A stretch of 64,000 bases of DNA from Gemmataceae bacterium (GCA_901538445.1 LR594585.1:2011369-2075368); one strand, 5' to 3'. Positions 16,622 through 26,195 are shown, numbered from the stretch's first letter. A program made the numbers and translations. The notes: a model not told the origin generated them from the sequence alone.

Positions 16622-19178
16622 GCGGGTGGCTCTCCTGGACCGACGCGGCGGTCACCTGGATGAACCGGGCCCGGGCCCGCAGTTCCTCCAGCGTTTTGCA
16701 GCCGCAGTACCCCATCCCGGCCCGCAGGCCGCCGACCAACTGGTACACGAACGGGGCGAGGTGGCCCTTGTACGGGACCCGCCCCTCGACCCCTTCGGGC
16801 ACCAACTTCCCGTTCGCGGGGGCACCCGGGTTCCCGTCCCGGCCCTGGTGGTACCGGTCGGCGCTGCCGGCCATCATCGCCCCGAGCGACCCCATCCCGC
16901 GGTACTGTTTGAACGACCGCCCGCGGTACAGGATCGTCTGCCCGGGGCTCTCGTCGAGGCCGGCGAACAGCCCGCCGATCATGACCGAGAACGCCCCGCC
17001 GGCGAGCGCCTTGGTGATGTCCCCCGAGTACCGGATGCCGCCGTCGGCGATCAGCGGCACCCCGGTGCCGGCCAGTCCCCGGGCCACGCTGGCGATCGCC
17101 GACATCTGCGGCACGCCCACGCCCGACACGATCCGCGTCGTGCAGATCGAGTTGTGGACCACCGCGTTGTCCGCGATGAAGCTGTGCGTCGGGCAGTCCA
17201 CCTCGATGTCGTACACCGGCACTTCGAGCGTCGTCCGCCGGAACTCCAGAGCCTTGACGACCTGGAACTCGCCCGCGTGCCGCTTGAGGTGGCTCACGTT
17301 CAGCCGGGACTTGTAGCTCTCCCGGCAGTCCGCCGCGTCCCCCCCCGCCAGCCCGCCCGCCGTCGGCGCCTCCAGCTCCGCGTTCGGGAAGCTCCCGTGA
17401 ACCAGGAAGCACACCAGGTTGAACAGTTCGACCAACTCGGCCGAGGTGTTCTTGAACCCGATCCGCCCGTCGGCCGCGACGTGCCCGTCGCTGTCCACCA
17501 GCCCGTCCAACAGGCCCCGGAGGTACTCCCCGTTGCCGCACCGGTACTTGGCCGGGAGCTGCTTCTCGTGGCGCTTTCCGAACTCGCCGAGCAGCCGCGC
17601 CCACTGGAGCGAGTACAGGTGAACTGTGGTCACCTTTTCGCCCGGGACGACCTTGGGCTCCACCCCCGTGACCGCCTTGACGCACCCCACCAGCTTTGCC
17701 GTGACGGCCCCCTCGGCGTTCCCGAAGTACCAGCTCACGCGGCCGATGTCCGAGTTTCGGACGGTGTTCAGGAACGCGTGCCCGTCGCCCAGGAACGTCC
17801 CGAACAGATACCCGAGGTCGTAGCCCGCCGCCACCTCGGTCCTGTACCGGTCGAGCTTCGCCTCGCGGACCGCGTGCTCCCGGAGGTCGATCTTCAACTC
17901 GGCCGGCAGCTCGAACGCGATCGACCGCGGCAGCAGCAGCACGTCCCGGTCGAGCGAGCCCAGTTCCTTCCAACCGAGCTTCGAGACGCCCCTCTTCGTC
18001 GGCTTCGCGAGGAGCGCCGCGTAGCCCTTCGCGGCGATGCTGGACCGCGAGGTCGTGTTCAGGTCGCCGACGTAGTACCGGTGGTCCGGGGTCGCGTAGG
18101 TCTCGCGGGCGCTGGCGGTGTGGCGGACGGCCATCACCTCGCGGACCCCGGTGCACCACGCCTTCACCACCGTCACCGGCTCGCCGCGCATGTTGATCAC
18201 GCGGTCCCCGGCCCGCACGTCCTCGATGTTCCGGTACGTCGCGTCGGCCATCAGCACCCGCGTGCCGGCCGCGAAGCAGCCGGGGCCGATGCCCGTCTTC
18301 ACCGCGTCGGCCCCGGCGTCGGCGAGCGCCTTCGCGCCCTCGGCGGTGGCGACGTTGCCGGCGATCACGTCGATCGCGTGCCGCTTCTTGAGCCCGCGGA
18401 CCGTCTCGATCACGTTCCGGCTGTGCCCGTGGGCCGAGTCCACGACCAGCACGTCCACCCCGGCCTCGATCAGCGACGCGGCCCGGTCGAAGTCGTTCAC
18501 CCCGATCGCGGCCCCGACCTTCAGCCGCCCCCGCGCGTCCTTGCACGCGTTGGGGAACTTCAGGATCTTGTCGATGTCCTTGATCGTGATTAACCCCTTC
18601 AGTCTGAATTGATCGTCCACCAGGAGCAGTTTCTCCACCTTATTTCGCGTGAGGATCTTTTCCGCCTCTTCGAGCGTGGTGGTCTCGGGGGCGGTCACCA
18701 GGTTCTTGCTGGTCATCACCTCCTGCAACTTCTGGTTGTTGTCGTCCAGGAACTTCAGGTCGCGGCGGGTCAGGATGCCGCGGAGCTGCTTCTCGTCGCC
18801 GGTGGTGATGGGGACGCCGCTGACGTGGTGCTCCTCCATGACCCGGCGGGCGTGGCCCACGGTGTCGTCGGGCGGGAGCGTGATCGGGTCGGTGATGATC
18901 CCGTTCTCGCTCCGCTTGACCTTGTCCACCTCGCGGGTCTGCTGGGCGACGGTCAGGTTCTTGTGGATGATCCCGATCCCGCCCTCCTGGGCCAGGGCGA
19001 CGGCCAGGCCGCTCTCGGTGACCGTGTCCATCGGGCTGGACACGATCGGGATGTTGATCTTCACGTTCCGGGTGAGCTGGGTGCGGACGTCGGTGTCGCG
19101 GGGGACGACGTCGCTGTACCCCGGCTCCAGCAGCACGTCGTCGAACGTGATCCCCGTGTACGCAATGCGCTCGTGCAT
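16551..19178 (-). CDS. guaB: IMP dehydrogenase containing an intein
   Basis: 875 codons encode IMP dehydrogenase interrupted by an intein. Without it the enzyme is 499 residues, the normal size. It oxidises IMP to XMP with NAD+, the committed step to GMP. Features: N-terminal [16 protein letters not shown], two CBS domains about residues 92-210, the barrel ([18 protein letters not shown]), the catalytic loop GIGPG-SICTTR, and [19 protein letters not shown]. The intein (residues 301-676) sits between Gly300 and Ser677, two residues before the catalytic Cys679. Activity therefore depends on splicing. The gene overlaps the next leftward gene. Confidence 0.97.
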   Translation of the reverse strand: MHERIAYTGITFDDVLLEPGYSDVVPRDTDVRTQLTRNVKINIPIVSSPMDTVTESGLAVALAQEGGIGIIHKNLTVAQQTREVDKVKRSENGIITDPITLPPDDTVGHARRVMEEHHVSGVPITTGDEKQLRGILTRRDLKFLDDNNQKLQEVMTSKNLVTAPETTTLEEAEKILTRNKVEKLLLVDDQFRLKGLITIKDIDKILKFPNACKDARGRLKVGAAIGVNDFDRAASLIEAGVDVLVVDSAHGHSRNVIETVRGLKKRHAIDVIAGNVATAEGAKALADAGADAVKTGIGPGCFAAGTRVLMADATYRNIEDVRAGDRVINMRGEPVTVVKAWCTGVREVMAVRHTASARETYATPDHRYYVGDLNTTSRSSIAAKGYAALLAKPTKRGVSKLGWKELGSLDRDVLLLPRSIAFELPAELKIDLREHAVREAKLDRYRTEVAAGYDLGYLFGTFLGDGHAFLNTVRNSDIGRVSWYFGNAEGAVTAKLVGCVKAVTGVEPKVVPGEKVTTVHLYSLQWARLLGEFGKRHEKQLPAKYRCGNGEYLRGLLDGLVDSDGHVAADGRIGFKNTSAELVELFNLVCFLVHGSFPNAELEAPTAGGLAGGDAADCRESYKSRLNVSHLKRHAGEFQVVKALEFRRTTLEVPVYDIEVDCPTHSFIADNAVVHNSICTTRIVSGVGVPQMSAIASVARGLAGTGVPLIADGGIRYSGDITKALAGGAFSVMIGGLFAGLDESPGQTILYRGRSFKQYRGMGSLGAMMAGSADRYHQGRDGNPGAPANGKLVPEGVEGRVPYKGHLAPFVYQLVGGLRAGMGYCGCKTLEELRARARFIQVTAASVQESHPHDIFITHEAPNYSSAEASGGDGV
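17151..18278 (-). other. Intein with LAGLIDADG homing endonuclease in guaB
   Basis: 376 residues, in frame. It starts with Cys1 ([20 protein letters not shown], block A), has a block B-like region ([10 protein letters not shown]) with the TXXH-type histidine, and ends VPVYDIEVD...[12 protein letters not shown] with the terminal His-Asn pair, followed by Ser+1. Two LAGLIDADG motifs are present, [12 protein letters not shown] (residues 455-466 of the precursor) and [13 protein letters not shown] (553-565), each with its acidic residue. All splicing residues appear intact and the endonuclease looks complete. From memory, the split IMPDH-1 intein uses the same SIC-flanked site. Confidence 0.95.
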
Positions 19179-19282
19179 GACGGCTCCCGCGGCTGCCGGT
19201 GGTGGTGGATTCGGGATTATAGGGAGCCGGGGCGAAGGGCGTCGATGGCAACCGCGCCCGCGGGCGGGGGCCGGAAACGGGA

Positions 19283-19309
19283 GCGGCCCGTGAACTCGTC
19301 ACGGGCCGC
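19283..19309 (-). terminator. Stem-loop downstream of the Gly-rich gene
   Basis: An 11-bp perfect stem (GCGGCCCGTGA / TCACGGGCCGC) with a 5-nt loop lies 27 nt after the Gly-rich stop on the leftward strand. The following tract is only weakly T-rich (TCCCGTTTCC), so termination is plausible but not certain. Confidence 0.55.
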
Positions 19310-19336
19310 CGCTGCGCTCGGTTCCGTCAGACGGGG

Positions 19337-20326
19337 TCAGTTCCCGTACTCGCCACTGAAGCCGATCTTCCCGCCGATCCCACCGATGCCGCCCTGGAAC
19401 TGGCCGCCGAACCCGCCGCGGCCGCCGAACCCGCCCTGGATCTGGCCACCGAACCCGCCCTGGAACTGGCCGCCGAACCCTCCGATCCCGCCGATGCCGC
19501 CCTGGAACCCACCGATGCCGCCGATCCCGCCCTGGAACCCGCCGATCCCACCGATGCCGCCCTGGAACCCACCGATCCCACCTTGAATCCCGCCGATCCC
19601 ACCTTGAATCCCGCCGATGCCGCCGATGCCGCCGATGCCACCGATGCCACCGATGCCACCAATCCCGCCAAGGCCGCCGATCCCGCCCTGCTGGCCGCCG
19701 AGAGCGCCGCCGCCCTGACCGAGGTAGCCCGGCCCGATCTGCGGGAACGGCCCGACGATGAAGTTCCCGCCGCCAACGCCACCACCCAGACCGCCGCCGA
19801 TCCCGCCGATCCCGCCGATCCCGCCGACCCCACCAATACCCTGGATCCCACCGATCCCGCCGATCCCACCGATGCCGCCCTGGAACCCGCCGAGCCCGCC
19901 GCCGATGCCGCCCTGGAACCCGCCGATCCCACCGCCGATCCCGCCCTGGAACCCGCCGATCCCACCGATGCCGCCGCCGATGCCGCCGATGCCGCCGATC
20001 CCCTGGATGCCCCCCTGGATCTGACCGCCGATGCCGCCGATCCCCTGGATCCCGCCCTGGATCTGGCCGCCGATGCCCTGGATGCCGCCCTGGATCTGGC
20101 CCTGGATCTGGCCGCCCTGGCCCGCGACCCCGCCGCCGCCGATGCCCGCGATACCGAGCGCGCCCGGGGCCAGCAGCGGGCGGAACGCGCCCGGCGGGAC
20201 GTACGGGATGAAGTTGTTCCGGAACGTCCGCTGCTGGGCCTGGACGGCCCCGGTCATGGGGAGGAGCGCGAGGGCACTCAGGCCGAACGTCGCGTAGAGC
20301 AGGCGGCGATGCAGAGAGCGGAACAT
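19337..20326 (-). CDS. Secreted Gly-Gly-Ile/Phe/Gln tripeptide-repeat protein
   Basis: 329 residues from the ATG at 20326, with GAGG upstream. A signal peptide (RLLYATFGLSALALLPMTGA, cleavage after VQA) is followed by RTFRNNFIPYVPPGAFRPLL. Then come about 270 residues of three-residue-period repeats, mostly GGI with GGF, GGQ and GGL. A single non-repetitive break near the middle reads NFIVGPFPQIGPGYLG. The C terminus is GKIGFSGEYGN. The pattern would suit a bundle of polyglycine-II helices, as in snow flea antifreeze protein, but no homology is claimed. Probably an extracellular or envelope structural protein. Confidence 0.8.
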   Translation of the reverse strand: MFRSLHRRLLYATFGLSALALLPMTGAVQAQQRTFRNNFIPYVPPGAFRPLLAPGALGIAGIGGGGVAGQGGQIQGQIQGGIQGIGGQIQGGIQGIGGIGGQIQGGIQGIGGIGGIGGGIGGIGGFQGGIGGGIGGFQGGIGGGLGGFQGGIGGIGGIGGIQGIGGVGGIGGIGGIGGGLGGGVGGGNFIVGPFPQIGPGYLGQGGGALGGQQGGIGGLGGIGGIGGIGGIGGIGGIGGIQGGIGGIQGGIGGFQGGIGGIGGFQGGIGGIGGFQGGIGGIGGFGGQFQGGFGGQIQGGFGGRGGFGGQFQGGIGGIGGKIGFSGEYGN

Positions 20327-20686
20327 CACTGACCCTCAATGGTGGTGAGATCTCGCGAGTCCGACCCGCCGGCTGATCGGCATGGGCACCCGGAGGGGCA
20401 ACCTGGATTGCCTGTGCTACAATCCAGCCTGCCCACTAAGGGAGCGAATGCAAGCGCGGGCGGGGGCTTGCGCGGGGACATTTTCATTTTGCTGCAACGG
20501 TCCCGTGGGTCGGGGCGGTTAATCCGGTTCGGGGCATGTGAAACCGCCGTCCCCGCGGAGCGTCTTCTCACTGAACGCGGCCGGTCGCCAGGGGTTTGCG
20601 GCCACCGTTAAAAAATCGTCAGGTTCTCCCGGATCTTCGGGTACGCTGGGGCGCGGCGGGTCGGAACCACGTTGAAGGAGCAGCTC
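20327..20686. other. Divergent intergenic region
   Basis: 360 nt between the divergent Gly-rich and DUF1559 genes. It should contain both promoters, but no clear consensus is seen. A fragment of the 68-nt repeat (CGCCAGGGGTTTGC) lies near 20587-20600. Confidence 0.5.
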
Positions 20687-22291
20687 ATGTTGCAACCGAA
20701 GGGCGTCCGGTGGTGGGGCGGGGTGCTGGGGCTGGCGGCGGCCGTTGCGGCCACGATGCTCCCACGCGAGGTGCCGCAAGCCGCGGCCCAACAGCCGGTT
20801 GCGACCGATCTGCCCGGCGGGCTCCGGTACGTCCCGACCGACGCGGCGCTGTTCGCGTACGTCGACGGACCCGGAGTCTGGGGCAGTGCGATCGTGAAGA
20901 ACGTCCGCAACAGCGACCCGAAGGCAATCGAGCTGTTCACGGGCTTCCTCAAGGGCGAGTTCGGGTTCACCGCCGAGGACGTGAAGTCGGTGGTCGTGTT
21001 CGTGCCCAGCCTCAAGGGGCCGCGCGAGGCCGACCAGTACGGGCTGGTGCTGACCCTCGCGAAGCCGTTCGAGAAGGACCGGATCGAGAAGGGGGTCGCG
21101 AAGCTCTTGCGGCGCGACGACACGAAGGTGAAGGTCGCCGCCCCCGACGACCGGACCGCGGTGGTGCTCGTGAACCTGGGCGACGAGTTCGCCAAGCCGC
21201 GGGCCGCGAAGCCGGGGCCGCTCGACGACGCGCTGAAGGCCGCGGCGAGCGGCAAGTACGCGGCCGTGGTCGCATCGACGCTCGCGAACCTGCCGGACGA
21301 GATCCGCGGGGACGACGTGCCCCCGCAGGTCCGCGCGTTCCAGCCGCTGTTCCACGCTGTCTCGGTGTCCGCGACCCTCGACCTGGCCCGCGACCCGACG
21401 GTCGTGGTGACGGTGCGGGCCGGCAGCGCGAAGCATGCGACCGAGTGCGAGAAGTCGCTCGCCGCGGCGGCGGCTCTGCTCCAGGAGCAACTCGACCAGG
21501 GGCTCAAGGACCTCGTGAAGGACGCCGGGGCGAAGGACACCCTCGCCGTGCTGCGGGCCGCCGGGCCGGCGCTCAAGGCGGCGAAGTTCGAGACGCTCGG
21601 GAGCGAGACGCGGGCGACCCTCACGCTCCCCGGCGACCTGCCGTTCGGGGGTGCGTTCGTCGAGGCCCGCAAGAAGACCCAGGAGGCCGCCGCCCGGCTC
21701 ACGGCGATGAACAACCTCAAGCAGATCGGGCTGGCGATGCACGGGTACCACGACGCGAACAACGCGTTCCCCCCGGCGGCCGTGTGCGACAAGACCGGCA
21801 AGCCGCTGCTGAGCTGGCGCGTGCTCATCCTCCCGTACATCGAGCAGAACGACCTCTACCAGCAGTTCAAACTCGACGAGCCGTGGGACAGCGTCAACAA
21901 CAAGAAGCTGCTCGCGAAGATGCCGAAGACCTACGCCATCCCCGGGGTGACGCCCGAGGGCGGCACCGACACGCACTTCCGCGTGTTCGTCGGCAACGGG
22001 GCCGGGTTCGACTGGGTCAAGGGCGGGCGGATCACCGACATCACCGACGGCACGTCGAACACGTTCCTGTGCGCGACCGGGGCCGACGCGGTGCCGTGGA
22101 CCAAGCCCGACGAGCTGGAGTTCGACCCGGAGAAGGACCCGACGAAGCTGCTCGGCGCGGTCGCGAGCGGCCGGGTGCTGGTGGGCATGTTCGACGGCTC
22201 GGTCCGCACGCTTCCGAAGGTTCCGCCGAAGGACACCCTCAAGGCGTACATCACCAAGGCCGGCGGCGAGGTGATTTCGGACGACGAGTGA
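20687..22291 (+). CDS. DUF1559 domain protein, large secreted form 1
   Basis: 534 residues from the ATG at 20687, with AAGGAG 6 nt upstream. A signal sequence (VLGLAAAVAATML...AAA) replaces the usual type IV pilin-like N terminus. The N-terminal half starts LRYVPTDAALFAYVDGPGVW. The C-terminal half is a DUF1559 domain: NNLKQIGLAMHGYHDANNAF, LLSWRVLILPYIEQNDLYQQ, ITDITDGTSNTFL and a final FDGSVRTLP. This resembles the gene at 23453, so the two are paralogues separated by one opposite-strand gene. Role unknown; DUF1559 proteins are greatly expanded in planctomycetes. Confidence 0.92.
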   Translation: MLQPKGVRWWGGVLGLAAAVAATMLPREVPQAAAQQPVATDLPGGLRYVPTDAALFAYVDGPGVWGSAIVKNVRNSDPKAIELFTGFLKGEFGFTAEDVKSVVVFVPSLKGPREADQYGLVLTLAKPFEKDRIEKGVAKLLRRDDTKVKVAAPDDRTAVVLVNLGDEFAKPRAAKPGPLDDALKAAASGKYAAVVASTLANLPDEIRGDDVPPQVRAFQPLFHAVSVSATLDLARDPTVVVTVRAGSAKHATECEKSLAAAAALLQEQLDQGLKDLVKDAGAKDTLAVLRAAGPALKAAKFETLGSETRATLTLPGDLPFGGAFVEARKKTQEAAARLTAMNNLKQIGLAMHGYHDANNAFPPAAVCDKTGKPLLSWRVLILPYIEQNDLYQQFKLDEPWDSVNNKKLLAKMPKTYAIPGVTPEGGTDTHFRVFVGNGAGFDWVKGGRITDITDGTSNTFLCATGADAVPWTKPDELEFDPEKDPTKLLGAVASGRVLVGMFDGSVRTLPKVPPKDTLKAYITKAGGEVISDDE

Positions 22292-22320
22292 CTCGCGAGT
22301 GCGCCGCGCGACCCCCGAGG

Positions 22321-23196
22321 TCACTTCGGGGGGGCCAGTTCTGTGAGCAGCCGGCCGAGGAGTTTCGACCGCTCCCAGCAGGTCTCGCCCTTGGGTGCCG
22401 CGTCGATCAACTTGCGGGCCGCGTCGTACTCCTTCCGCGCGAGCAGCACCCCGGCCGTCCACAGGTCGAAGTGCTCGCGGGCGACGGTCGAGAGGCCGTC
22501 GCGGTGCCTGGCGACGTCGGCCCGCACCCGAGCGCGGGGGCGGGCCGCGTCGGTCTCGGCGAGTCGCCTGAGCAGCACCGCCTCGTCGATAACTCGGCCG
22601 AGTTCTGAGGTGCCCAGCAACTCGCGGATCTCCAGCGCCGCCGCTAGTTTCTCTGGCTCGGCCCCGCCCCTGAACCGCACGCAGGCATAGACAGATCCAA
22701 CGCGATCCGCCAGTGCCTCGGTTGCCTTCTTCTCGCGGGCGACCACCGTGATGGAGACCGGTTCGGACACCATTCGCTGCCCGTCCACGTCGGTGCGGGC
22801 GCGAATCTCCCATGTCCCGGGTGCCGAAAACAACTGCACGCCGGTACCTTGAACTTCTCCTGCAAACAAGGTGGAGAAGCAAGCGAGCACCTGTCCTGCG
22901 TCCATCGTGTCCGGTCTGACGATCCCGCAGAATCGCCCCTGGTCTGTCGATAACACGCGGCCGAAAACCTTCGAATCCGGGGGCTTCACTTCAAACTGGA
23001 CACCGAATGAGAACGAATCAAATCGCCCGTCCAACAACTTGACTGCGGCCTTTCCGCAGTTGCGAAGGACCGCCTTGAGGAGCAGCGGGTCGCCCGTTGC
23101 GATGGTGGACGCCGCCGGGGTCAAGGTGAGCGTCACTTCAGCGTCCTGAGCGAACGCCGGGGCAGGACCGAACGCGAGAATGCATGCCACAATCAT
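22321..23196 (-). CDS. Secreted protein of unknown function
   Basis: 291 residues from the ATG at 23196, chosen because it gives a compact signal peptide (MIVACILAFGPAPAFA, then QDAEV); no strong ribosome site is seen, and an upstream GTG in frame is possible. The N-terminal domain looks like a beta-sandwich (VTLTLTPAASTIATGDPLLL, FSFGVQFEVKPPDS, GTWEIRARTDVDGQ). The C-terminal part is helical (AAALEIRELLGTSELGRVID; EHFDLWTAGVLLARKEYDAA). No family recognised. It lies between two rightward DUF1559 genes on the opposite strand, with only 29 nt to the first one's stop. Confidence 0.75.
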   Translation of the reverse strand: MIVACILAFGPAPAFAQDAEVTLTLTPAASTIATGDPLLLKAVLRNCGKAAVKLLDGRFDSFSFGVQFEVKPPDSKVFGRVLSTDQGRFCGIVRPDTMDAGQVLACFSTLFAGEVQGTGVQLFSAPGTWEIRARTDVDGQRMVSEPVSITVVAREKKATEALADRVGSVYACVRFRGGAEPEKLAAALEIRELLGTSELGRVIDEAVLLRRLAETDAARPRARVRADVARHRDGLSTVAREHFDLWTAGVLLARKEYDAARKLIDAAPKGETCWERSKLLGRLLTELAPPK

Positions 23197-23452
23197 GACC
23201 CGGACGGGATGAGGTGAGCGCACGGGTGCCACCGAATTTCTGGTGTCTGGGGGGAAGCCACTCGTACAGAAAGAACAACACGGGACGCTGTGCGTTTGCC
23301 CTCCGTTCGCTCGCGCGTTCGAGGTTTCCCGCCCGGGTTCATTCAACCGTCTGTCACCCGCGTATGATGACCGAGCCCCGCGCGCCCGCGGGGCGGTTCA
23401 CGTCTCGGCCCCCGCATCACCGGGGGCGGTCCCCGTCCCGTGAGGGCTCACC

Positions 23453-25156
23453 ATGCGTTTCGCCACCCGCTCCCTGGCCGTTGCGGCGCTCGCCGGCCTC
23501 GCGGCCGCCGTCGTCCTGTTCCGGCCCGACGCCCCACCGGCCGCCGCGGCGCAGCCGGGGCCGGCGCTGCCGGCCGACCTGGCGCTGGTCCCGCCCGACG
23601 CGGTCGGGTTCGTCCACGTCCGGGCCGCCGACCTGTGGAAGAGCGACGCCCTCGCCGGGTTCCGGCAGACGTTCGAGAAGGCCGGGCCGAAGGCGCTGGC
23701 CGCGCTGGACGAGCAGTTCGTCCCCAAGATTTCCACGCTGGACCGGATGACCGCGTTCCTGGTGCCCGGGGGCGAGGGGCCGCCGGTCCCGTTCGGTGTG
23801 CTGCGGTTCTCCGCGCCGTTCGACCCGGCCGAGGTCGTCAAGGTCTACGCCCCCGGCGCGGAGAAGGTCGCCGTCGCCGGGAGGGACGTGTTCTCCGCCC
23901 CGGGTGCCGCGCTCGACCTGTACTTCCCGGACCGGCAGCACATCGTCGTCGGCACGCCGGGCACCTTCGCCCTCCTGTTCGCCGACCGCAAGGCCCAGGC
24001 CGGGCCGATGGGGTACGCGCTCAAGCTCGCCGCGGCGGGCAAGCCGTTCGTTGCGGCGGTCAACCTTCAGGCGGTCCCGCTGCCGGGGCGGGTGCTCGCC
24101 GACCTGCCGCCCGAGGCCAAGGCGCTGCTGAAGGCCGAGCACGTCACCCTTTCCGCGAGCGTCGGCGGGGCGATCACCCTCGACCTCGCCGCCGGGTACA
24201 AGACCGCGGGCGACGCGCAGGACGCCGAGAAGGCGATCAAGGCGCTGGCCGAGTACGCCCGCAAGGAACTCGCGAAGCTGAAGGACGACCTGGAGAAGCA
24301 ACTCCTCGGCCGCAAGGGACCGCGGCCGCCCGGCGACCTGCCCGAGGCGGTGCTCACGGTGTTCGGCCTCGGGGCGCTCAACCAAGCCGACGAGTGGCTC
24401 GCCAACCCGGCGGCGTTCGTGAAGCGCGACGGCGCGATGCTCACCGCGAGCGTGAACGTGCCGAAGGAACTCGTCGCGGTCTACGGGGCGGGGAGCGTGA
24501 TGGTCGGGCTGCTGCTGCCGGCCGTGCAGAAGGTGCGGGGCGCGGCCGCCCGCATGACCTCGTCGAACAACCTGAAGCAGATCGCCATCGCGGTCCACAA
24601 CTACCACGACACGTACCAGCGGTTCCCGAGCGACATCACGGACAAGAACGGCAAGCCGCTGCTGAGCTGGCGGGTCGCCATCCTGCCGTTCCTGGAGCAG
24701 GACGCGCTGTACAAGCAGTTCAAGCTCGACGAGCCGTGGGACAGCGAGAACAACAAGAAGGCGTCGCAGGCGGTGGTAAAGGTGTACCTGTCGCCCCAGG
24801 CGCCGCTGGCGAACCCGGCCGGGCTCACGCACTACCGCGGGTTCGCCGGACCGGGCACGGCGTTCGAGCCGGGGAAGCAGATCACCCTCGCCGCCATGGC
24901 CGACGGCACGTCGAACACGCTCATGGTCGTGGAGACGGCCGACGCGGTGGAGTGGGCGAAGCCGAACGACATCCCGTTCGACCCGAAGAAGCCGTTCCCG
25001 AAGCTGACGAGCGTGACCGGCGACGACAAGATTCTGGCGGCGATGTGCGACGGCTCGGTGCGGGTGCTGGACCTGAAGAGACTCACCGAGGCGACGCTGA
25101 AGGCGGCCGTGACCTGTAACGGCGGCGAGATCCTGGGCAAGGACTGGAACGAGTGA
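23453..25156 (+). CDS. DUF1559 domain protein, large secreted form 2
   Basis: 567 residues from the ATG at 23453. Signal sequence (LAVAALAGLAAAVVLF) then an N-terminal domain starting LALVPPDAVGFVHVRAADLW. The C-terminal DUF1559 domain (from about residue 365) has MTSSNNLKQIAIAVHNYHD, LLSWRVAILPFLEQDALYKQ, FKLDEPWDSENNKK, MADGTSNTLMVVE and AMCDGSVRVLD. The same FKLDEPWDS block occurs in the paralogue at 20687. A Lys/Glu-rich helical region lies about 265-285. Probably periplasmic or surface-located; no known activity. Confidence 0.92.
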   Translation: MRFATRSLAVAALAGLAAAVVLFRPDAPPAAAAQPGPALPADLALVPPDAVGFVHVRAADLWKSDALAGFRQTFEKAGPKALAALDEQFVPKISTLDRMTAFLVPGGEGPPVPFGVLRFSAPFDPAEVVKVYAPGAEKVAVAGRDVFSAPGAALDLYFPDRQHIVVGTPGTFALLFADRKAQAGPMGYALKLAAAGKPFVAAVNLQAVPLPGRVLADLPPEAKALLKAEHVTLSASVGGAITLDLAAGYKTAGDAQDAEKAIKALAEYARKELAKLKDDLEKQLLGRKGPRPPGDLPEAVLTVFGLGALNQADEWLANPAAFVKRDGAMLTASVNVPKELVAVYGAGSVMVGLLLPAVQKVRGAAARMTSSNNLKQIAIAVHNYHDTYQRFPSDITDKNGKPLLSWRVAILPFLEQDALYKQFKLDEPWDSENNKKASQAVVKVYLSPQAPLANPAGLTHYRGFAGPGTAFEPGKQITLAAMADGTSNTLMVVETADAVEWAKPNDIPFDPKKPFPKLTSVTGDDKILAAMCDGSVRVLDLKRLTEATLKAAVTCNGGEILGKDWNE

Positions 25157-25169
25157 CCGCTGTGCTGCG

Positions 25170-25231
25170 GCGAGCCGTGTGTGTCAACACACGGGTGCGC
25201 GTGAACCCGTGTGTTGACACACACGGCTCGC
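25170..25231. repeat. Perfect 26-bp hairpin (class A)
   Basis: Arms 25170-25195 and 25206-25231 are exact reverse complements (start GCGAGCCGTGTGTGTCAACA). The loop TGCGCGTGAA is 10 nt and shares GCGTGAA with the loop of the 62676 hairpin. It follows the DUF1559 stop by 13 nt and faces the tRNA gene's 3' side, so it could stop transcription from both sides. Confidence 0.9.
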
Positions 25232-25276
25232 CAGGCGACTGGATCTTGGGAACCGTGTGAGGACGTGCGTGTTCAG

Positions 25277-25360
25277 TGCGAAGGGGGGGACTTGAACCCC
25301 CACGGGATCGCTCCCGCTGGAACCTAAATCCAGTGCGTCTGCCAATTCCGCCACCCTCGC
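25277..25360 (-). tRNA. tRNA-Leu (anticodon UAG)
   Basis: 84 nt on the minus strand. The acceptor stem GCGAGGG pairs with CCTTCGC with one G-U. The anticodon stem-loop CTGGA-TTTAGGT-TCCAG gives anticodon TAG, reading CUA and other CUN Leu codons. A long class II variable arm is present, and the T arm is GGGGG-TTCAAGT-CCCCC. The discriminator is A; CCA is not encoded. It is the only RNA gene seen in the window. Confidence 0.96.
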
Positions 25361-25376
25361 AGGAGCGCCGACCGGG

Positions 25377-25991
25377 TTACTCTATGCGCCCGGCGGCGGC
25401 TCCGCTACCCGCCCGCTTCCACCGCGGCTGGTAGCCCCGCAGGTACTCGGCAATGTTGTCCCGCATGTCGATCGGGTCGAACCCGCACGTCCGCATCTCC
25501 TCGATCGCCCGCTCGCACGGCCACCGGTCGTACTCCATGCGGTAGACCGAGCACATCGTCCCGGTCCGGTGGACGCCGGCGAAGCAGTGGACCAGCACCG
25601 GGTAGTTCGCCTTGTCGTCCATCACCGCCAGGAACTCGCGGACCGCCTCGTCGGCCGGGACGTCGCCGGCCTCGTCGGGGCTCCACAGCCGCGGGACGAT
25701 GCGGACGTGCCGCACCCCGCGGGCCGCGCACATCTCCTCCTCCCAGGCGTCGGGCGACGCCCGGCCGGCGACGCGGGACGTGCGGAGCGTCACGACGGTC
25801 CGGAGCCCCTTCTCGTGGATGACCCGCTTCAGCCCGTCGGGCGTGAGCTGGCCGCTCCGGTACAGGACGCCCTCGGTGACGACGCGGAGGTTGCGGAACT
25901 GCACGCCGTGCTGCGACGTGTACACGATGGGCGGGGCCGCCGCGATCCCCACGGCGGTGAGCCCCAGTACGACCTGCCACCGGCTTGCCAT
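25377..25991 (-). CDS. Membrane/secreted protein tyrosine phosphatase
   Basis: 204 residues from the ATG at 25991; GGAGG lies 8 nt upstream, which decides against an upstream start at 26036. An N-terminal hydrophobic segment (WQVVLGLTAVGIAAAPPIVY) is a signal or membrane anchor. The catalytic P-loop is HCFAGVHRTG (CX5R) about residues 135-144, with a candidate general acid in LWSPDEAGDVPADE. The fold start NLRVVTEGVLYRSGQLTPDG is typical of bacterial dual-specificity/DSP-like phosphatases. The active site is probably periplasmic. It lies 16 nt from tRNA-Leu on the same strand. Confidence 0.9.
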   Translation of the reverse strand: MASRWQVVLGLTAVGIAAAPPIVYTSQHGVQFRNLRVVTEGVLYRSGQLTPDGLKRVIHEKGLRTVVTLRTSRVAGRASPDAWEEEMCAARGVRHVRIVPRLWSPDEAGDVPADEAVREFLAVMDDKANYPVLVHCFAGVHRTGTMCSVYRMEYDRWPCERAIEEMRTCGFDPIDMRDNIAEYLRGYQPRWKRAGSGAAAGRIE

Positions 25992-26082
25992 CCCGTACCC
26001 TCCACCCCGGCCGAGAACCGCGGGGCACGGTAGCACGACGCCGGCGGCGTGAAAAGGCGGACTGGCGCGGGGGGTGTGCCTG

Positions 26083-26195
26083 TGGATGTTGGGAGTCTTG
26101 GCGAGCGGGGGACGTGAGTCCCCCGGTTGAACCGCGATTCTCGTTCACCGGGGGACTCACGTCCCCCGCTCGCCCAAATCCACAGGCACACCCTG
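26083..26195. repeat. Composite nested palindrome
   Basis: Inner arms 26100-26131 and 26143-26174 are reverse complements containing GCGAGCGGGGGACGTGAGTC. Outer arms GTGTGCCTGTGGAT and ATCCACAGGCACAC extend it. A related element with the same GACTCACGTCCCCCGCTCGCC arm lies at 58340-58428. Confidence 0.88.

Noticed and set aside
16551-19178. guaB intein read as two separate genes or a frameshift
   Set aside because: The frame is continuous and the inserted segment has all intein motifs.
19400-20100. Possible CRISPR or tandem-repeat array
   Set aside because: The periodicity is a nine-base codon repeat of a coding sequence.
19583-20332. Plus-strand frame of Asp/Ala/Pro repeats
   Set aside because: Antisense of the Gly-rich repeat protein, which has a signal peptide and ribosome binding site.
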